From: Marinisporobacter sp.
GTDB lineage: Bacteria > Bacillota > Clostridia > Peptostreptococcales > Thermotaleaceae
Reading direction: 5' to 3'
Length of the DNA stretch: 64,000 nt
Assembly (NCBI GenBank): GCA_025210525.1
Contig: JAOARP010000060.1
Span: forward strand, 1 to 64,000
Positions 16,462-24,923 of the stretch are shown in pieces. The notes below the pieces were generated by a model. The model was not told where the DNA came from. It saw only the letters and a list, made by a program, of their open reading frames with translations, and searched no databases. The position numbers and the translations under genes are program-made. The stretch's first letter is position 1. Every line of letters starts with the position of its first letter.

Positions 16462-17997
16462 ATGTTTAAGGGGTTTAAAAAGAAAAATAAAACAATCCAT
16501 AGTACAAATCAATCTCATACCCCCAATACTCCTCTGGTTAGAAGTCTAGATTCTAATATAGAGTCAATTAAGCATCTGATTGGGCATAGTCCAGATGTAG
16601 TAATGCATTCCTTTAAGATGGGGAGCTCGGGTAAGGCGGCTATATTAGTTTATATTAAAGGACTTGTAAATGAGAAAACAATTTATGAACAAATTATAAA
16701 ATCTATAATGTTGGAGTTGCCTAAGATAGAAGCTCTTGCTGATCCAGGAAGCAAAGAGGAAAAAATGAAAGATGCAGTCCTTATGATTACTCAATCAAAA
16801 GAAGTACAGACATTGGAAGAATGTATTGAGTATGTTTTAGCTGGAGACTCTGCTCTTTTTATTGAAGGTAGTAATGAAGCATTAGTTTTTTCTACACAAG
16901 GATGGGAAAAAAGAACGCCAGAAGAGCCACCTTCGGAACCTACAATACGTGGTCCACGGGATGGCTTTATTGAGACGATATATGAAAATATTGTACTTCT
17001 AAGACGACGGATTAGAGATCCTAATTTTACAATCATTGAATACAAGATGGGACGCAGAACAAAAGCAGAACTTATGATAGTTTACATAAAAGGAATTGCA
17101 AATCAACAGCTAGTAGATGAAGTGAAGCGCCGTATTGAACGAATTGATATAGATGCTGTAATAGCAACCGGGTATGTAGAGCAGCTAATTGAAGACAATT
17201 TTTTGTCTCCCTTTCCTCAGATTATAGCTACAGAACGACCTGATAAAGTAGTAGGTGCATTGATGGAAGGACGTGTAGGCATATTATTAGATAATACGCC
17301 CTATGCACTTATTGTTCCTGTAACTTTTCCTATGTTTATGCAAACACCAGAAGATTACTATGAACGTTGGATGTATAGTTCTTTTATTCGGCTATTACGA
17401 TATTTAACTATTTCTGTGGCATTGTTTCTTCCAGCGTTTTATGTTGCATTGATATCTTTTAATCAAGGGTTACTGCCTACACAGCTTACTGTCTCTATAG
17501 CTGCCACTCGAGAGGGGGTACCTTTTCCTTCCTTTGTTGAAGCGTTAATCATGGAAATTACTCTTGAAATTTTACGAGAAGCAGGAGTTCGTTTACCTAA
17601 GCCAATCGGACAGGCTATAGGTATTGTGGGTGGATTGGTTATTGGAGAAGCAGCTGTCCAAGCAGGAATTGTAAGTCCTATTATGGTTATTGTTGTAGCA
17701 TTGACTGGAGTTTCTTCCTTTGCAATACCACAGTATTCATTGGGAATTGCAATCCGAGTGTTGAGATTTTTTATGATGATCTTAGCTGGAACGTTAGGTT
17801 TATATGGTATCATGTTAGGTTTTATTATAATTACTGTTCATATGGTCAAATTAAAAAGCTTTGATACAAATTATACAGCACCTTTTGTTCCTTATAGATC
17901 AAAGGATTGGAAGGATTTTATTATTCGTATGCCGATGATGAATATGAAACAACGTCCAGAAATGATGAAAACCCAAGATAAACAAAGGAAAAGTTAG
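16462..17997 (+). CDS. GerA-family spore germination receptor, A subunit
   Basis: The 511-residue protein is full length for GerAA/GerKA. A soluble N-terminal region of about 300 residues (with LIGHSPDVVMHSFKMGSSGKAA and the FPQIIATERPDKVVGALMEGRVGILLDN block) precedes about five membrane segments (PAFYVALISFNQGLLPTQ, GVRLPKPIGQAIGIVGGLVIG). Ger receptors sit in the spore inner membrane and respond to amino acids or sugars to trigger germination. ATG 16462 fits the AGAAGGTGAT ribosome site better than GTG 16450. It is first of an A-B-C operon, 11 bp from gerB. Confidence 0.95.
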   Translation: MFKGFKKKNKTIHSTNQSHTPNTPLVRSLDSNIESIKHLIGHSPDVVMHSFKMGSSGKAAILVYIKGLVNEKTIYEQIIKSIMLELPKIEALADPGSKEEKMKDAVLMITQSKEVQTLEECIEYVLAGDSALFIEGSNEALVFSTQGWEKRTPEEPPSEPTIRGPRDGFIETIYENIVLLRRRIRDPNFTIIEYKMGRRTKAELMIVYIKGIANQQLVDEVKRRIERIDIDAVIATGYVEQLIEDNFLSPFPQIIATERPDKVVGALMEGRVGILLDNTPYALIVPVTFPMFMQTPEDYYERWMYSSFIRLLRYLTISVALFLPAFYVALISFNQGLLPTQLTVSIAATREGVPFPSFVEALIMEITLEILREAGVRLPKPIGQAIGIVGGLVIGEAAVQAGIVSPIMVIVVALTGVSSFAIPQYSLGIAIRVLRFFMMILAGTLGLYGIMLGFIIITVHMVKLKSFDTNYTAPFVPYRSKDWKDFIIRMPMMNMKQRPEMMKTQDKQRKS

Positions 17998-18008
17998 GAG
18001 GCTTACTT

Positions 18009-19109
18009 ATGATTACCAATCTAAAAGATAAAATTTCAACAGGACAGGTAACGATTACTGTAGTATCAATGATTATTGGAGTAGGTATTTTGACAATCCC
18101 ACGAACAGCAGCAGATGTCATTGGAACAACTGATGTTTGGATTGCTATAATATTGGGTGGTTTTGTTGCTATGGGAGCTAGTTTTATTATAGTAAAACTT
18201 AGTGAAAGATTTCCACAAAAAACCTTTTATCAATACAGTCAAGTTATAGTAGGGAGATTTTTAGGGTGGATATTAAGTTTGCTATTGATACTATATTTTA
18301 TATTTTTTTCAGGGTATGAAGTAAGAATTTTAGCAGAACTTGTACGCGTATACCTACTAGATAAAACGCCTATAGAAGTGATTATTATCTCTTTTATGGG
18401 AGTAGGAACTTATTTAGTAGTAGGCGGAATAAATCCAATGGTGCGCTTATTTGAATTTTATTTTCCTATTATTGCTTTGATGTTTCTTACTTTTATAGGC
18501 TTGAGTTTTAAAAATTTTGAGATTGATAATTTAAGACCCGTACTAAGCCAAGGGATGATGCCTGTCATGAAAGGGTTAAAAACAACGATTCTTTCTTATC
18601 TAGGATTTGAAAGTATGTTGATATTACCAGCTTTTATGAAATACCCTAATAGAGCCATGAAAGCTGTGTTAGTGGGTATTGCTATTCCTACATTTTTTTA
18701 TTTTATAATGATTGTAGTAGTAATTGGCGTTTTGACGGTAGAAGAAGTAAAGATCCTTACATGGCCTACAGCTTCGTTAGCTATGGAAATAGATATTCCC
18801 GGTGGTTTTTTAGAGAGATTTGAAGTTATTTTTATTTTCTTATGGGTATTAGCTATTTATACTACTTTTGTGGCAACTTATTATTTTGCAAGTTTAGGCC
18901 TTAGGCAGCTTTTTAAAAAAGATAACCATCTCTTTATTTACGGATTGTTACCAATAATATATATTGTGGCTATAATTCCTCCAAATACAAATGTTACTTT
19001 TCAAATGGGTGATGTTATTTCTTATATGGGAGTATTAGTAGGGGGATTAATTCCCATTAGTTTGTTAGGTGTGGCGTTTATAAGGAGGATAGGTTATGAA
19101 AAAAAGTAG
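18009..19109 (+). CDS. GerB-family germination permease subunit
   Basis: The 366-residue integral membrane protein has about ten segments, belonging to the spore-permease (GerAB/GerKB) branch of the APC superfamily. The start reads LKDKISTGQVTITVVSMIIGVGILTIPR, which is typical of the subfamily. The B subunit is thought to bind the germinant. It begins 11 bp after the A gene with ribosome site TTAGGAGG and overlaps the C gene by 14 bp, so the three subunits are translationally linked. The germinant cannot be read from sequence. Confidence 0.95.
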   Translation: MITNLKDKISTGQVTITVVSMIIGVGILTIPRTAADVIGTTDVWIAIILGGFVAMGASFIIVKLSERFPQKTFYQYSQVIVGRFLGWILSLLLILYFIFFSGYEVRILAELVRVYLLDKTPIEVIIISFMGVGTYLVVGGINPMVRLFEFYFPIIALMFLTFIGLSFKNFEIDNLRPVLSQGMMPVMKGLKTTILSYLGFESMLILPAFMKYPNRAMKAVLVGIAIPTFFYFIMIVVVIGVLTVEEVKILTWPTASLAMEIDIPGGFLERFEVIFIFLWVLAIYTTFVATYYFASLGLRQLFKKDNHLFIYGLLPIIYIVAIIPPNTNVTFQMGDVISYMGVLVGGLIPISLLGVAFIRRIGYEKK

Positions 19110-20316
19110 GCTTTGTGCTGTGCTGATTATTATTTTGTTATTAATGGGAACTACTATTGTTATAACAGGGTGTTGGGATCGTCAAGAAATTGAGGAACTA
19201 GGAATCGTTGTAGGTATTTCTATTGATCATCCACACACTACGGTAGGAAAAAAACAGGAAGAGAAAGAGTCAGAAGAATATAAAGACCGCAAGGAGCATC
19301 GATTGACTGTGACACAACAATTTGTTGTACCAAAGGCTGTTGGTGAAGGGAGTGCATCTACTAAAGCTGATCAAAGACCTTATACCAATATATCTACTGA
19401 AGGGGATTCCTTTGTTCAGATTTCACGTCAGTTCGATACAATGACTAGTCGTTCTTCTTACTACAAGCATCTAAAAGTAATCATAATTTGCGAACACGTG
19501 GCTGAATCTATCAATATGAAGAAACTACTTGATACTTTTCTTAGAGAACCTGGAATAGAGCGTGATGTACAAATAATGATTTCTAAAGGATGTGGCAAGA
19601 AAGTTTTAGAAATCGAACCTGTAAAAGAAGATTTACCATCAAATGCTCTGGTGGCACTAGGAAAAAATATGGATAGTACATCTAGAATGGTACGAACATT
19701 GACATTAGGAGATATGTCAAAAAAGATGACAGCAGAATCCAGTTTTCTCGTGCCTCGTGTTATAGCACATGGGAAAAGTGTACAGCTTGCGGGGGCTAAT
19801 ATTGTTAAAGGAAAGACAAATAAGTTGATTGGCTGGTTGGGAGAGGAGGAAACAGATGGAATTAATTGGATTCTAGGAGGCGTGAAAGGGGGGGTTGTAG
19901 AAGCCATAGATAAAAAAACAAAGGAAGTAATTGGCTATGGTGTTCATAATGTCAAAAGCAAAATTGTTCCTAAAGTAGATGGAGAAGAAATCTCTTTTAC
20001 TGTAGAAATTGAATCTGAGGGGAGTATTGAAGAAAATTGGACTATGGATGGCAATGAATTTGAGGAAGAATTTATAGAAAGAGCAAGGGAATCCATAAAA
20101 GAAGAAATCAGCTCTATTATTGATGATGGATTAAGAAAAACTCAAAAAGAATTCAAAGTAGATGTAGTGGGGTTTGGCAAGAAGCTAAGTATAAAGTATC
20201 CAAAGGTTTGGGAGAAGGTAAAAGATCATTGGGATGAGCAATTTAGTAAAATTCCTGTTAAAATTAAGCTAGAAATTTATGTTCGAGATTTTGGAGAGAA
20301 AGGGAGAATGATGTAA
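19096..20316 (+). CDS. Ger(x)C-family germination lipoprotein
   Basis: The 406-residue protein begins with a signal peptide and lipobox (VITGC, then WDRQEIEELGIVVGISID), the typical GerAC/GerKC start. The C-terminal half contains the conserved mixed domain (SEGSIEENW, then KEFKVDVVGFGK). GerC proteins are lipid-anchored to the spore inner membrane outer face and are essential for receptor function. Overlap with gerB confirms one transcript. The receptor set is complete (A, B, C). Confidence 0.95.
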   Translation: MKKSRLCAVLIIILLLMGTTIVITGCWDRQEIEELGIVVGISIDHPHTTVGKKQEEKESEEYKDRKEHRLTVTQQFVVPKAVGEGSASTKADQRPYTNISTEGDSFVQISRQFDTMTSRSSYYKHLKVIIICEHVAESINMKKLLDTFLREPGIERDVQIMISKGCGKKVLEIEPVKEDLPSNALVALGKNMDSTSRMVRTLTLGDMSKKMTAESSFLVPRVIAHGKSVQLAGANIVKGKTNKLIGWLGEEETDGINWILGGVKGGVVEAIDKKTKEVIGYGVHNVKSKIVPKVDGEEISFTVEIESEGSIEENWTMDGNEFEEEFIERARESIKEEISSIIDDGLRKTQKEFKVDVVGFGKKLSIKYPKVWEKVKDHWDEQFSKIPVKIKLEIYVRDFGEKGRMM

Positions 20317-20367
20317 GATTAATTATGATATTCCTTAATAGTAAAGCTGTTTTATAAGGAGGTTATA

Positions 20368-20436
20368 ATGGGTGTTTTAATAATTAGTGGTTCTCCAAGA
20401 AAAAATGGAAATATAGATAGAGGACTTTCCTGTTAG
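20368..20436 (+). pseudogene. NADPH-dependent FMN reductase, 22-residue N-terminal stub
   Basis: A perfect TAAGGAGG and ATG start a peptide reading MGVLIISGSPRKNGNID. This is the FMN-phosphate loop (GSPRKNGN) of the iron-sulfur flavoprotein/NADPH-FMN reductase family. It runs straight into a terminator stem and a stop. It is a deletion relic whose remaining gene was removed down to its terminator. Confidence 0.6.
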
Positions 20437-20457
20437 AAGGAAAGTCCTTTCTTTTTG
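20421..20457. terminator. Terminator between gerC relic region and the MFS gene
   Basis: AGGACTTTCC (20421-20430) pairs with GGAAAGTCCT (20439-20448), followed by TTCTTTTT. It serves both convergent transcripts. Confidence 0.85.
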
Positions 20458-20458
20458 A

Positions 20459-21649
20459 TTATATATGCTCTACTGTAGGGGGTTTTACGATGAAAGTTAA
20501 AATACCACCTATTACAGCAAGGACAGCAGCTATTAAAAATGTAGGTTTTAAACCACCAGCATTTGCCACAATCATTGGACCAACTAATGCAGCAACTCCA
20601 TATGCTTGATAAACAACTCCGTAATTGGAACCTAAATTTTTAATACCAAAGAATTCTCCTGTTATTGTTGGAAATACTGCTAAGAATCCTCCAAAGCAGA
20701 AAGCAACACCAGCTAAAGAGGCGAAGAAAGTAAAATAATTTAAAGAAACTATACTCATTGTAATCATGGATATGGCAGTGATTATAAACATCATTGTTAC
20801 AACTCTTATTCTACCTAACTTATCTGAAAGGATTCCCCATATAAGTCGTCCACTAGCATTGAATAGAGCAATCATAGCAACTGCATTTGCAGCTACTGAA
20901 GCTTCTAATCCAGCTAATTGCATCCCAATATCTTTAGCAAGTCCGATGACTAAAAGTCCACTCATACATCCGAATAAATACATGACCCAAACAAAATAGA
21001 AGGATTTCGTTTTTATCATTTCTAAAGGAGTAAAGATATTTTCTTTAGAAGCAGTAGCCTTATTGACACCTGATCTATATCCAGCTGGTGGAAGGGTTAA
21101 GAATTGAGATCCAATGACACCTAAAATAACATAGATGAGCCCTAAATAAAAGAATGTTGAAGAAACGCTACGAGTAGCTAAAAAATGTTGAATGACAGAT
21201 TTGAAAACTAAGCTTCCAAGTCCAAAAGCACCAACTGCTATACCTGTAATAAAGCCTTTTTTCTCAGGAAACCATTTAACGCAAGTAGATAAGGGACAAA
21301 CATAAGCAAATCCAACTCCAGCTCCAGCTATAATACCATAATAAATATATAATTGGATAAGAGACGTAGCTGTAGAGGTTAACATTAATCCTCCTCCATA
21401 AAGAATAGCACCAATAGTAGCAACTTTTCTCGGACCGATTTTATCTTGTAGCCTACCAGAAAAAATCGTTGAGAAAGCAAAAACAAAAACAGCGATTGAA
21501 TAAGTAAGAACTACCTGGCTCTTTTCCCAATTGAATGCATCCATAAGTGGTTGATTAAACAAACTCCATGTATAAATAGCACCTATACACATTTGCAATA
21601 ATACAGCACCAAATACAACAAGCCAACGATTGATTGTTTTTTTAGTCAT
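20459..21649 (-). CDS. MFS transporter, oxalate/formate antiporter (OFA) family
   Basis: The 396-residue, 12-segment protein has the OFA start (NRWLVVFGAVLLQMCIGAIYTWSLF), the MFS loop motif GRLQDKIGPRK, and the second-half equivalent WGILSDKLGRIR. OFA members exchange or import small carboxylates such as oxalate, formate, pyruvate or lactate. The gene stands alone; ribosome site AGGAGG on the minus strand before ATG 21649. Substrate not assignable. Confidence 0.9.
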   Translation of the reverse strand: MTKKTINRWLVVFGAVLLQMCIGAIYTWSLFNQPLMDAFNWEKSQVVLTYSIAVFVFAFSTIFSGRLQDKIGPRKVATIGAILYGGGLMLTSTATSLIQLYIYYGIIAGAGVGFAYVCPLSTCVKWFPEKKGFITGIAVGAFGLGSLVFKSVIQHFLATRSVSSTFFYLGLIYVILGVIGSQFLTLPPAGYRSGVNKATASKENIFTPLEMIKTKSFYFVWVMYLFGCMSGLLVIGLAKDIGMQLAGLEASVAANAVAMIALFNASGRLIWGILSDKLGRIRVVTMMFIITAISMITMSIVSLNYFTFFASLAGVAFCFGGFLAVFPTITGEFFGIKNLGSNYGVVYQAYGVAALVGPMIVANAGGLKPTFLIAAVLAVIGGILTFIVKPPTVEHI

Positions 21650-22049
21650 AAATATTCCTCCTTTGTAGTGTAAGTTTTTTATTTAACCATCAAAGAATAA
21701 TAGGAACTTGAATATTTTTTATGTACAGAATAAGCATTTTTAGACTTTTAATATTATATAGATTTTTTAATCAAAACATGCATCTATGATGAATTCTTCC
21801 AAGCTGAGAAGGCGCATCATAAATTGAATATATAAATAAGAAATCTATAAGTTACATACTAGCTATTATATGATTATTTTATGTACAAGGCAAGGAGAAT
21901 TTATTCAATATTCGATTAATTTCAAATTATAACCATTTTTTCCATGGATATTCGAAAGATAAATATTTTAGACAATCAAAATAAATCAACCGTATTAGGA
22001 CTAGTTGAGCAACAAATATAAGTGGATGGTTATTATCAATATTAGGATG
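21650..22049. other. Intergenic region upstream of the MFS gene
   Basis: About 400 bp without a credible gene. It contains a possible hairpin with ATGATG/CATCAT arms near 21788-21823 and otherwise AT-rich sequence that should hold the MFS promoter. Confidence 0.4.
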
Positions 22050-22108
22050 AGGACTATAGATCCAAGGATGATATATTATTATATATCCTTGGATTATTTT
22101 CTATATAT
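22050..22108. repeat. Dispersed terminator-bearing repeat, copy F (hairpin only)
   Basis: ATCCAAGGAT (22060-22069) pairs with ATCCTTGGAT (22085-22094), with the same core as the other copies, at the 3' end of the HxlR gene. Confidence 0.65.
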
Positions 22109-22442
22109 TTTTATGTTCAACTCCCCATTTACACATATAATCTAATACAGGCTCTAATGTTTTTCCCTTTTCAGTAATACGATATTCTACCTTTGGCGGG
22201 ATTTGTTTATAGTCTTTTCTATAGATAAGCCCATCAGTTACTAATTCTTTTAATTGTTGACTTAACATTTTGTTTGTTACAGTAGGAATAAATTTTCTGA
22301 TTTCACCATATCTTTTGATTCCATTCTTTGCTAAAAACCATAAAATAAGGGGTTTCCATTTTCCTCCTACAATGGATAATGTAAACTCTATGCCACATTC
22401 AGAACTCGTTAAATTTTTCATCTCTTCCGTATTTTTTTTCAT
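22101..22442 (-). CDS. HxlR-family transcriptional regulator
   Basis: The 113-residue winged-helix protein shows the HxlR start (CGIEFTLSIVGGKWKPLILWFL), the recognition region (NKMLSQQLKELVTDGLI) and the wing (IPPKVEYRITEKGKTLEPVL). ATG 22442 is chosen because GGAGG lies 8 bases upstream; the in-frame ATG 22457 would put that ribosome site inside the gene. HxlR regulators respond to aldehydes, quinones or disulfide stress, often through the single N-terminal Cys, which is present here. It diverges from the permease gene with palindromic sequence between them, so it likely controls that gene. Confidence 0.9.
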   Translation of the reverse strand: MKKNTEEMKNLTSSECGIEFTLSIVGGKWKPLILWFLAKNGIKRYGEIRKFIPTVTNKMLSQQLKELVTDGLIYRKDYKQIPPKVEYRITEKGKTLEPVLDYMCKWGVEHKNI

Positions 22443-22509
22443 TCTAAATTCCTCCATTTTTTAATGTTTTTATTTGATTATAGTATCAAATAAGTAACTA
22501 GTAACTTTA

Positions 22510-22521
22510 AAGTACGTACTT
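22510..22521. promoter_or_regulatory. Palindrome in the hxlR/permease divergent region
   Basis: AAGTACGTACTT is a perfect 12-bp palindrome next to the repeated AGTAAC/AGTAACTTT elements, which is a plausible HxlR operator. Confidence 0.5.
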
Positions 22522-22592
22522 CCATTATTTCTTATATATATTATACTAATCCTAAATCCAGAAAAAATCAAATGAAAAAGGAGGAAACAAAA

Positions 22593-23525
22593 ATGTTTCA
22601 AGCAAACAATCTTACTGTGGCATTAGCATTTTTCAAACACATAGCTGGAGAACTAGTTGTACTATTTATTGCAATAAGTTTTCTGGTGGCACTACTTCAA
22701 AGGTATATCTCCCAAGAAACAATAAAAAGAGTTTTGACAAAACCTCGTAAGGGACTTCAAAACATAATGGGCGCAGCGTTAGGTGCTGTAACACCATTTT
22801 GTTCATGTTCTACAATTCCTATTCTTGTGGGATTATTTAAAAGTGGTGCTCCATTTGGAGGAACTATTTCATTCTTAATAGCCTCCCCAGTACTCAATCC
22901 TATGATCATTATACTTTTTACAAAATTCTTTGGGCTTAAAACTACTGTAGTGTATGCAGGATTTACATTTGTATTTTCCGTTTTAGTAGGAACATTACTA
23001 GAAAAACTTGGGATGGAAAGTCAAGTGAAAAATGTTGCAATCAAAGGGGGACACAATGAAGAAATAACTTATGATGTATTAGAGGGAACCAAAATGCAAA
23101 AACATATACAAATTTTCAAATTTGCATTGAAAGATACATTTTCATTATTTGTGAAAGTATTACCCTTTTTATTTGTTGGTGCAGGGGTAGGGGCGTTCAT
23201 TTATGGATTTGTTCCTGAAACTTTTATAGCTAAAGTTGCTGGACCTGATAATTTGTTTGCAGTGCCTGTTTCTGCAATTATTGGTGTACCCATGTATGTA
23301 AGAACAGAAACGATGATTCCAATAGCAAAGGCACTGAATGCATCAGGGATGAGTATAGGTGCAATCATGGCACTTATTATTGGAGGCGCAGGAGCAAGTA
23401 TACCTGAGGTTACATTGCTAAATACCATATTTAAGAAAAAAATGGTTATCGCTTTTGTTGTATCGGTCTTTTCAGTAGCCACAATGACTGGTTACATTTT
23501 CAATATATTTAATATAGTGCAATAA
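22593..23525 (+). CDS. ArsP-like permease (UPF0718 family)
   Basis: The 310-residue membrane protein has about eight segments in two halves. The first-half motif is GAVTPFCSCSTIPILVGLFKSGAPFG, the cysteine-containing signature of the ArsP/UPF0718 permeases. The second half has IGVPMYVRTETMIPI. ArsP members export trivalent organoarsenicals; others in the family have unknown cargo. ATG 22593 follows AAAGGAGG, so the in-frame ATG 22572 is too early. It is followed at 30 bp by a small CxC protein and then an ArsR regulator, which supports a metalloid or thiol-related role. Confidence 0.85.
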   Translation: MFQANNLTVALAFFKHIAGELVVLFIAISFLVALLQRYISQETIKRVLTKPRKGLQNIMGAALGAVTPFCSCSTIPILVGLFKSGAPFGGTISFLIASPVLNPMIIILFTKFFGLKTTVVYAGFTFVFSVLVGTLLEKLGMESQVKNVAIKGGHNEEITYDVLEGTKMQKHIQIFKFALKDTFSLFVKVLPFLFVGAGVGAFIYGFVPETFIAKVAGPDNLFAVPVSAIIGVPMYVRTETMIPIAKALNASGMSIGAIMALIIGGAGASIPEVTLLNTIFKKKMVIAFVVSVFSVATMTGYIFNIFNIVQ

Positions 23526-23554
23526 GATCAGATTATTTAAGGGAGGTGAAATAC

Positions 23555-23692
23555 ATGAGTAAAGAAAAAAAATCAATCTTTGATAGATTATTTGGAGGGT
23601 CAGGTGGATGCAGTTGTGGCGTTCAAATAGTTGAAGAAGAGGAGAATACAAAGGATCATAAGGAAAGTGCAAAAGAACAAAAAAACAATTAA
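23555..23692 (+). CDS. Small CxC protein (45 residues) linked to the permease
   Basis: GGGAGGTGA precedes ATG 23555. The protein reads MSKEKKSIFDRLFGGSGG, then Cys-Ser-Cys-Gly, then a highly charged tail. Similar short GGC-C peptides next to ArsP-like permeases are recalled by the annotator but not verified. The CxC pair could bind a metal or metalloid or carry it to the permease. No signal peptide or membrane segment is present. It was too short for routine gene callers. Confidence 0.65.
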   Translation: MSKEKKSIFDRLFGGSGGCSCGVQIVEEEENTKDHKESAKEQKNN

Positions 23693-23792
23693 TAGTCATG
23701 AATCACTTTCAGATTTTAATTAGAGGGTGATTCATGAATCATCTTCTCATTTGTATAAATGTAATTGTAATAATTTAAAGAAGGTGAAATTG

Positions 23793-24131
23793 GTGAATTT
23801 GGAAATAAAAATATTTAAAGCTCTTTCCCATCCATTACGGTTAAAAATTATAGAGAAATTAAAAAGTAAATCTACTTGTGTGTGTGAATTAAATAATGAT
23901 ATTGAGCTTAGTCAACCAGCTTTATCAAAACATTTAAAAATACTAAAAGATGCTGGCATATTGACTAATAATAAGGTAGGATTAAGAGTTGAATATGAAA
24001 TTAAAGATACAAAAATAATAGATGTCATAAATATAGTAGAAAAAATGATTATAAAAGATTTGAATAATTTAAATATAAAAAAGGTGCATTCAAGTAGAAG
24101 AAATCCTAACGAATCTTTTAAGATTGAATGA
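23793..24131 (+). CDS. ArsR-family repressor
   Basis: The winged-helix repressor has the ArsR signature IFKALSHPLRLKIIEKLKSKSTCVCELNN, with the CVC pair in the position used by arsenite/antimonite-sensing ArsR proteins, and the recognition helix SQPALSKHLKILKDAGI. GTG 23793 follows AAGAAGGTG; the frame is open upstream to GTG 23727, which would add a peptide containing another CxC (KCNCNN), so the start is uncertain. It probably senses a soft metal or metalloid and controls the flanking permease genes. Confidence 0.88.
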   Translation: MNLEIKIFKALSHPLRLKIIEKLKSKSTCVCELNNDIELSQPALSKHLKILKDAGILTNNKVGLRVEYEIKDTKIIDVINIVEKMIIKDLNNLNIKKVHSSRRNPNESFKIE

Positions 24132-24277
24132 GTATAGTAAGGAAAGAAAAAATTATGAAAAAGGATCTTAAGCCATTAAGCTATATCAAAAGTTTGATGG
24201 CTATTTAAATAAAGAAAAAAATAAATGGTTTGAAATTTATTTTGTTAAGCAGGTAAGTTTATGGAAGGATTAGAAAA

Positions 24278-24532
24278 ATGTTTGAATATAATCGTGATTT
24301 AAAGAAAACTATTGTTAGTGGTTTGACTATAATACGTGAACATATAGAAGTAATCAGAGGAATGTATGAAGAGGGAGAAGAGCTTGATGAAATATTTGAA
24401 GAAATATTGGCAGTCAAAACTTTAATCATTAATGTTGAAAAATTAGCTGTTAAGAACTGTCTATATCAATCGTTTGAAAATACAAATAAAAAAGTGCTAG
24501 ATAAGATGAAGGATGTATTAGATAGTTATTAA
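24278..24532 (+). CDS. CsoR/FrmR-like small helical protein lacking the usual first Cys
   Basis: An 84-residue all-helical protein. Helix layout (a basic first helix, REHIEVIRGMYEEGEELDEIFEEILAVKTLI, then KLAVKNCLYQSF) resembles the CsoR/FrmR/CstR (DUF156) metal- or persulfide-sensing repressors. The residue usually Cys in the second helix is replaced (GEELDEI), while a Cys near the usual second site (KNC) is kept. If it is a CsoR relative, its metal site is altered; assignment is moderate. It lies directly before a rhodanese gene, the pairing seen with CstR. Ribosome site GGAAGGA. Confidence 0.5.
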   Translation: MFEYNRDLKKTIVSGLTIIREHIEVIRGMYEEGEELDEIFEEILAVKTLIINVEKLAVKNCLYQSFENTNKKVLDKMKDVLDSY

Positions 24533-24581
24533 ATAAAAAATAATGCCTAATGGTATATATTTTAAGGAGGAGATTTTTTAT

Positions 24582-24923
24582 ATGTTTATTTCAAATTATA
24601 ATATTGAACATATTTTTGTAGAACAAATAGAAAAAGCAATGGAAGAGGGTGCTATTTTATTAGATATACGTCATGAAGAGGATTATAATGCTGTACATAT
24701 ACCCAATTCTATAAATATACCCTTATCATCTATAAGCCTTCAATTAAAGAGACTAGATCAAGAGAAAGAAATCCTAGTAATATGTTATATAGGGCAAAGT
24801 AGTAAAAAGATCACGTATTTTTTGAAGCAACTAGGTTTTCGTGCTAAAAATGTACAAGGAGGAATGAATGCTTGGAAAGCATACAAAAGCAACATAAGGA
24901 GGAATGGGGAATGCAGTATCTAG
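24582..24923 (+). CDS. Single-domain rhodanese
   Basis: The 113-residue rhodanese has the start block ([23 protein letters not shown]) and the active-site loop [18 protein letters not shown] with a catalytic cysteine, and ends GGMNAWK. It transfers sulfane sulfur. ATG 24582 follows AAGGAGGAG; upstream codons in the frame are not homologous. The 3' end overlaps the start of the chemoreceptor gene, so the two are translated from one mRNA. Confidence 0.92.
   Translation: MFISNYNIEHIFVEQIEKAMEEGAILLDIRHEEDYNAVHIPNSINIPLSSISLQLKRLDQEKEILVICYIGQSSKKITYFLKQLGFRAKNVQGGMNAWKAYKSNIRRNGECSI

Noticed and set aside
24132-24277. 17-codon ORF after arsR (starts MKKDLKPLSY)
   Set aside because: Too short, overlaps an imperfect AGCCAT/ATGGCT hairpin, and no family; treated as spacer.
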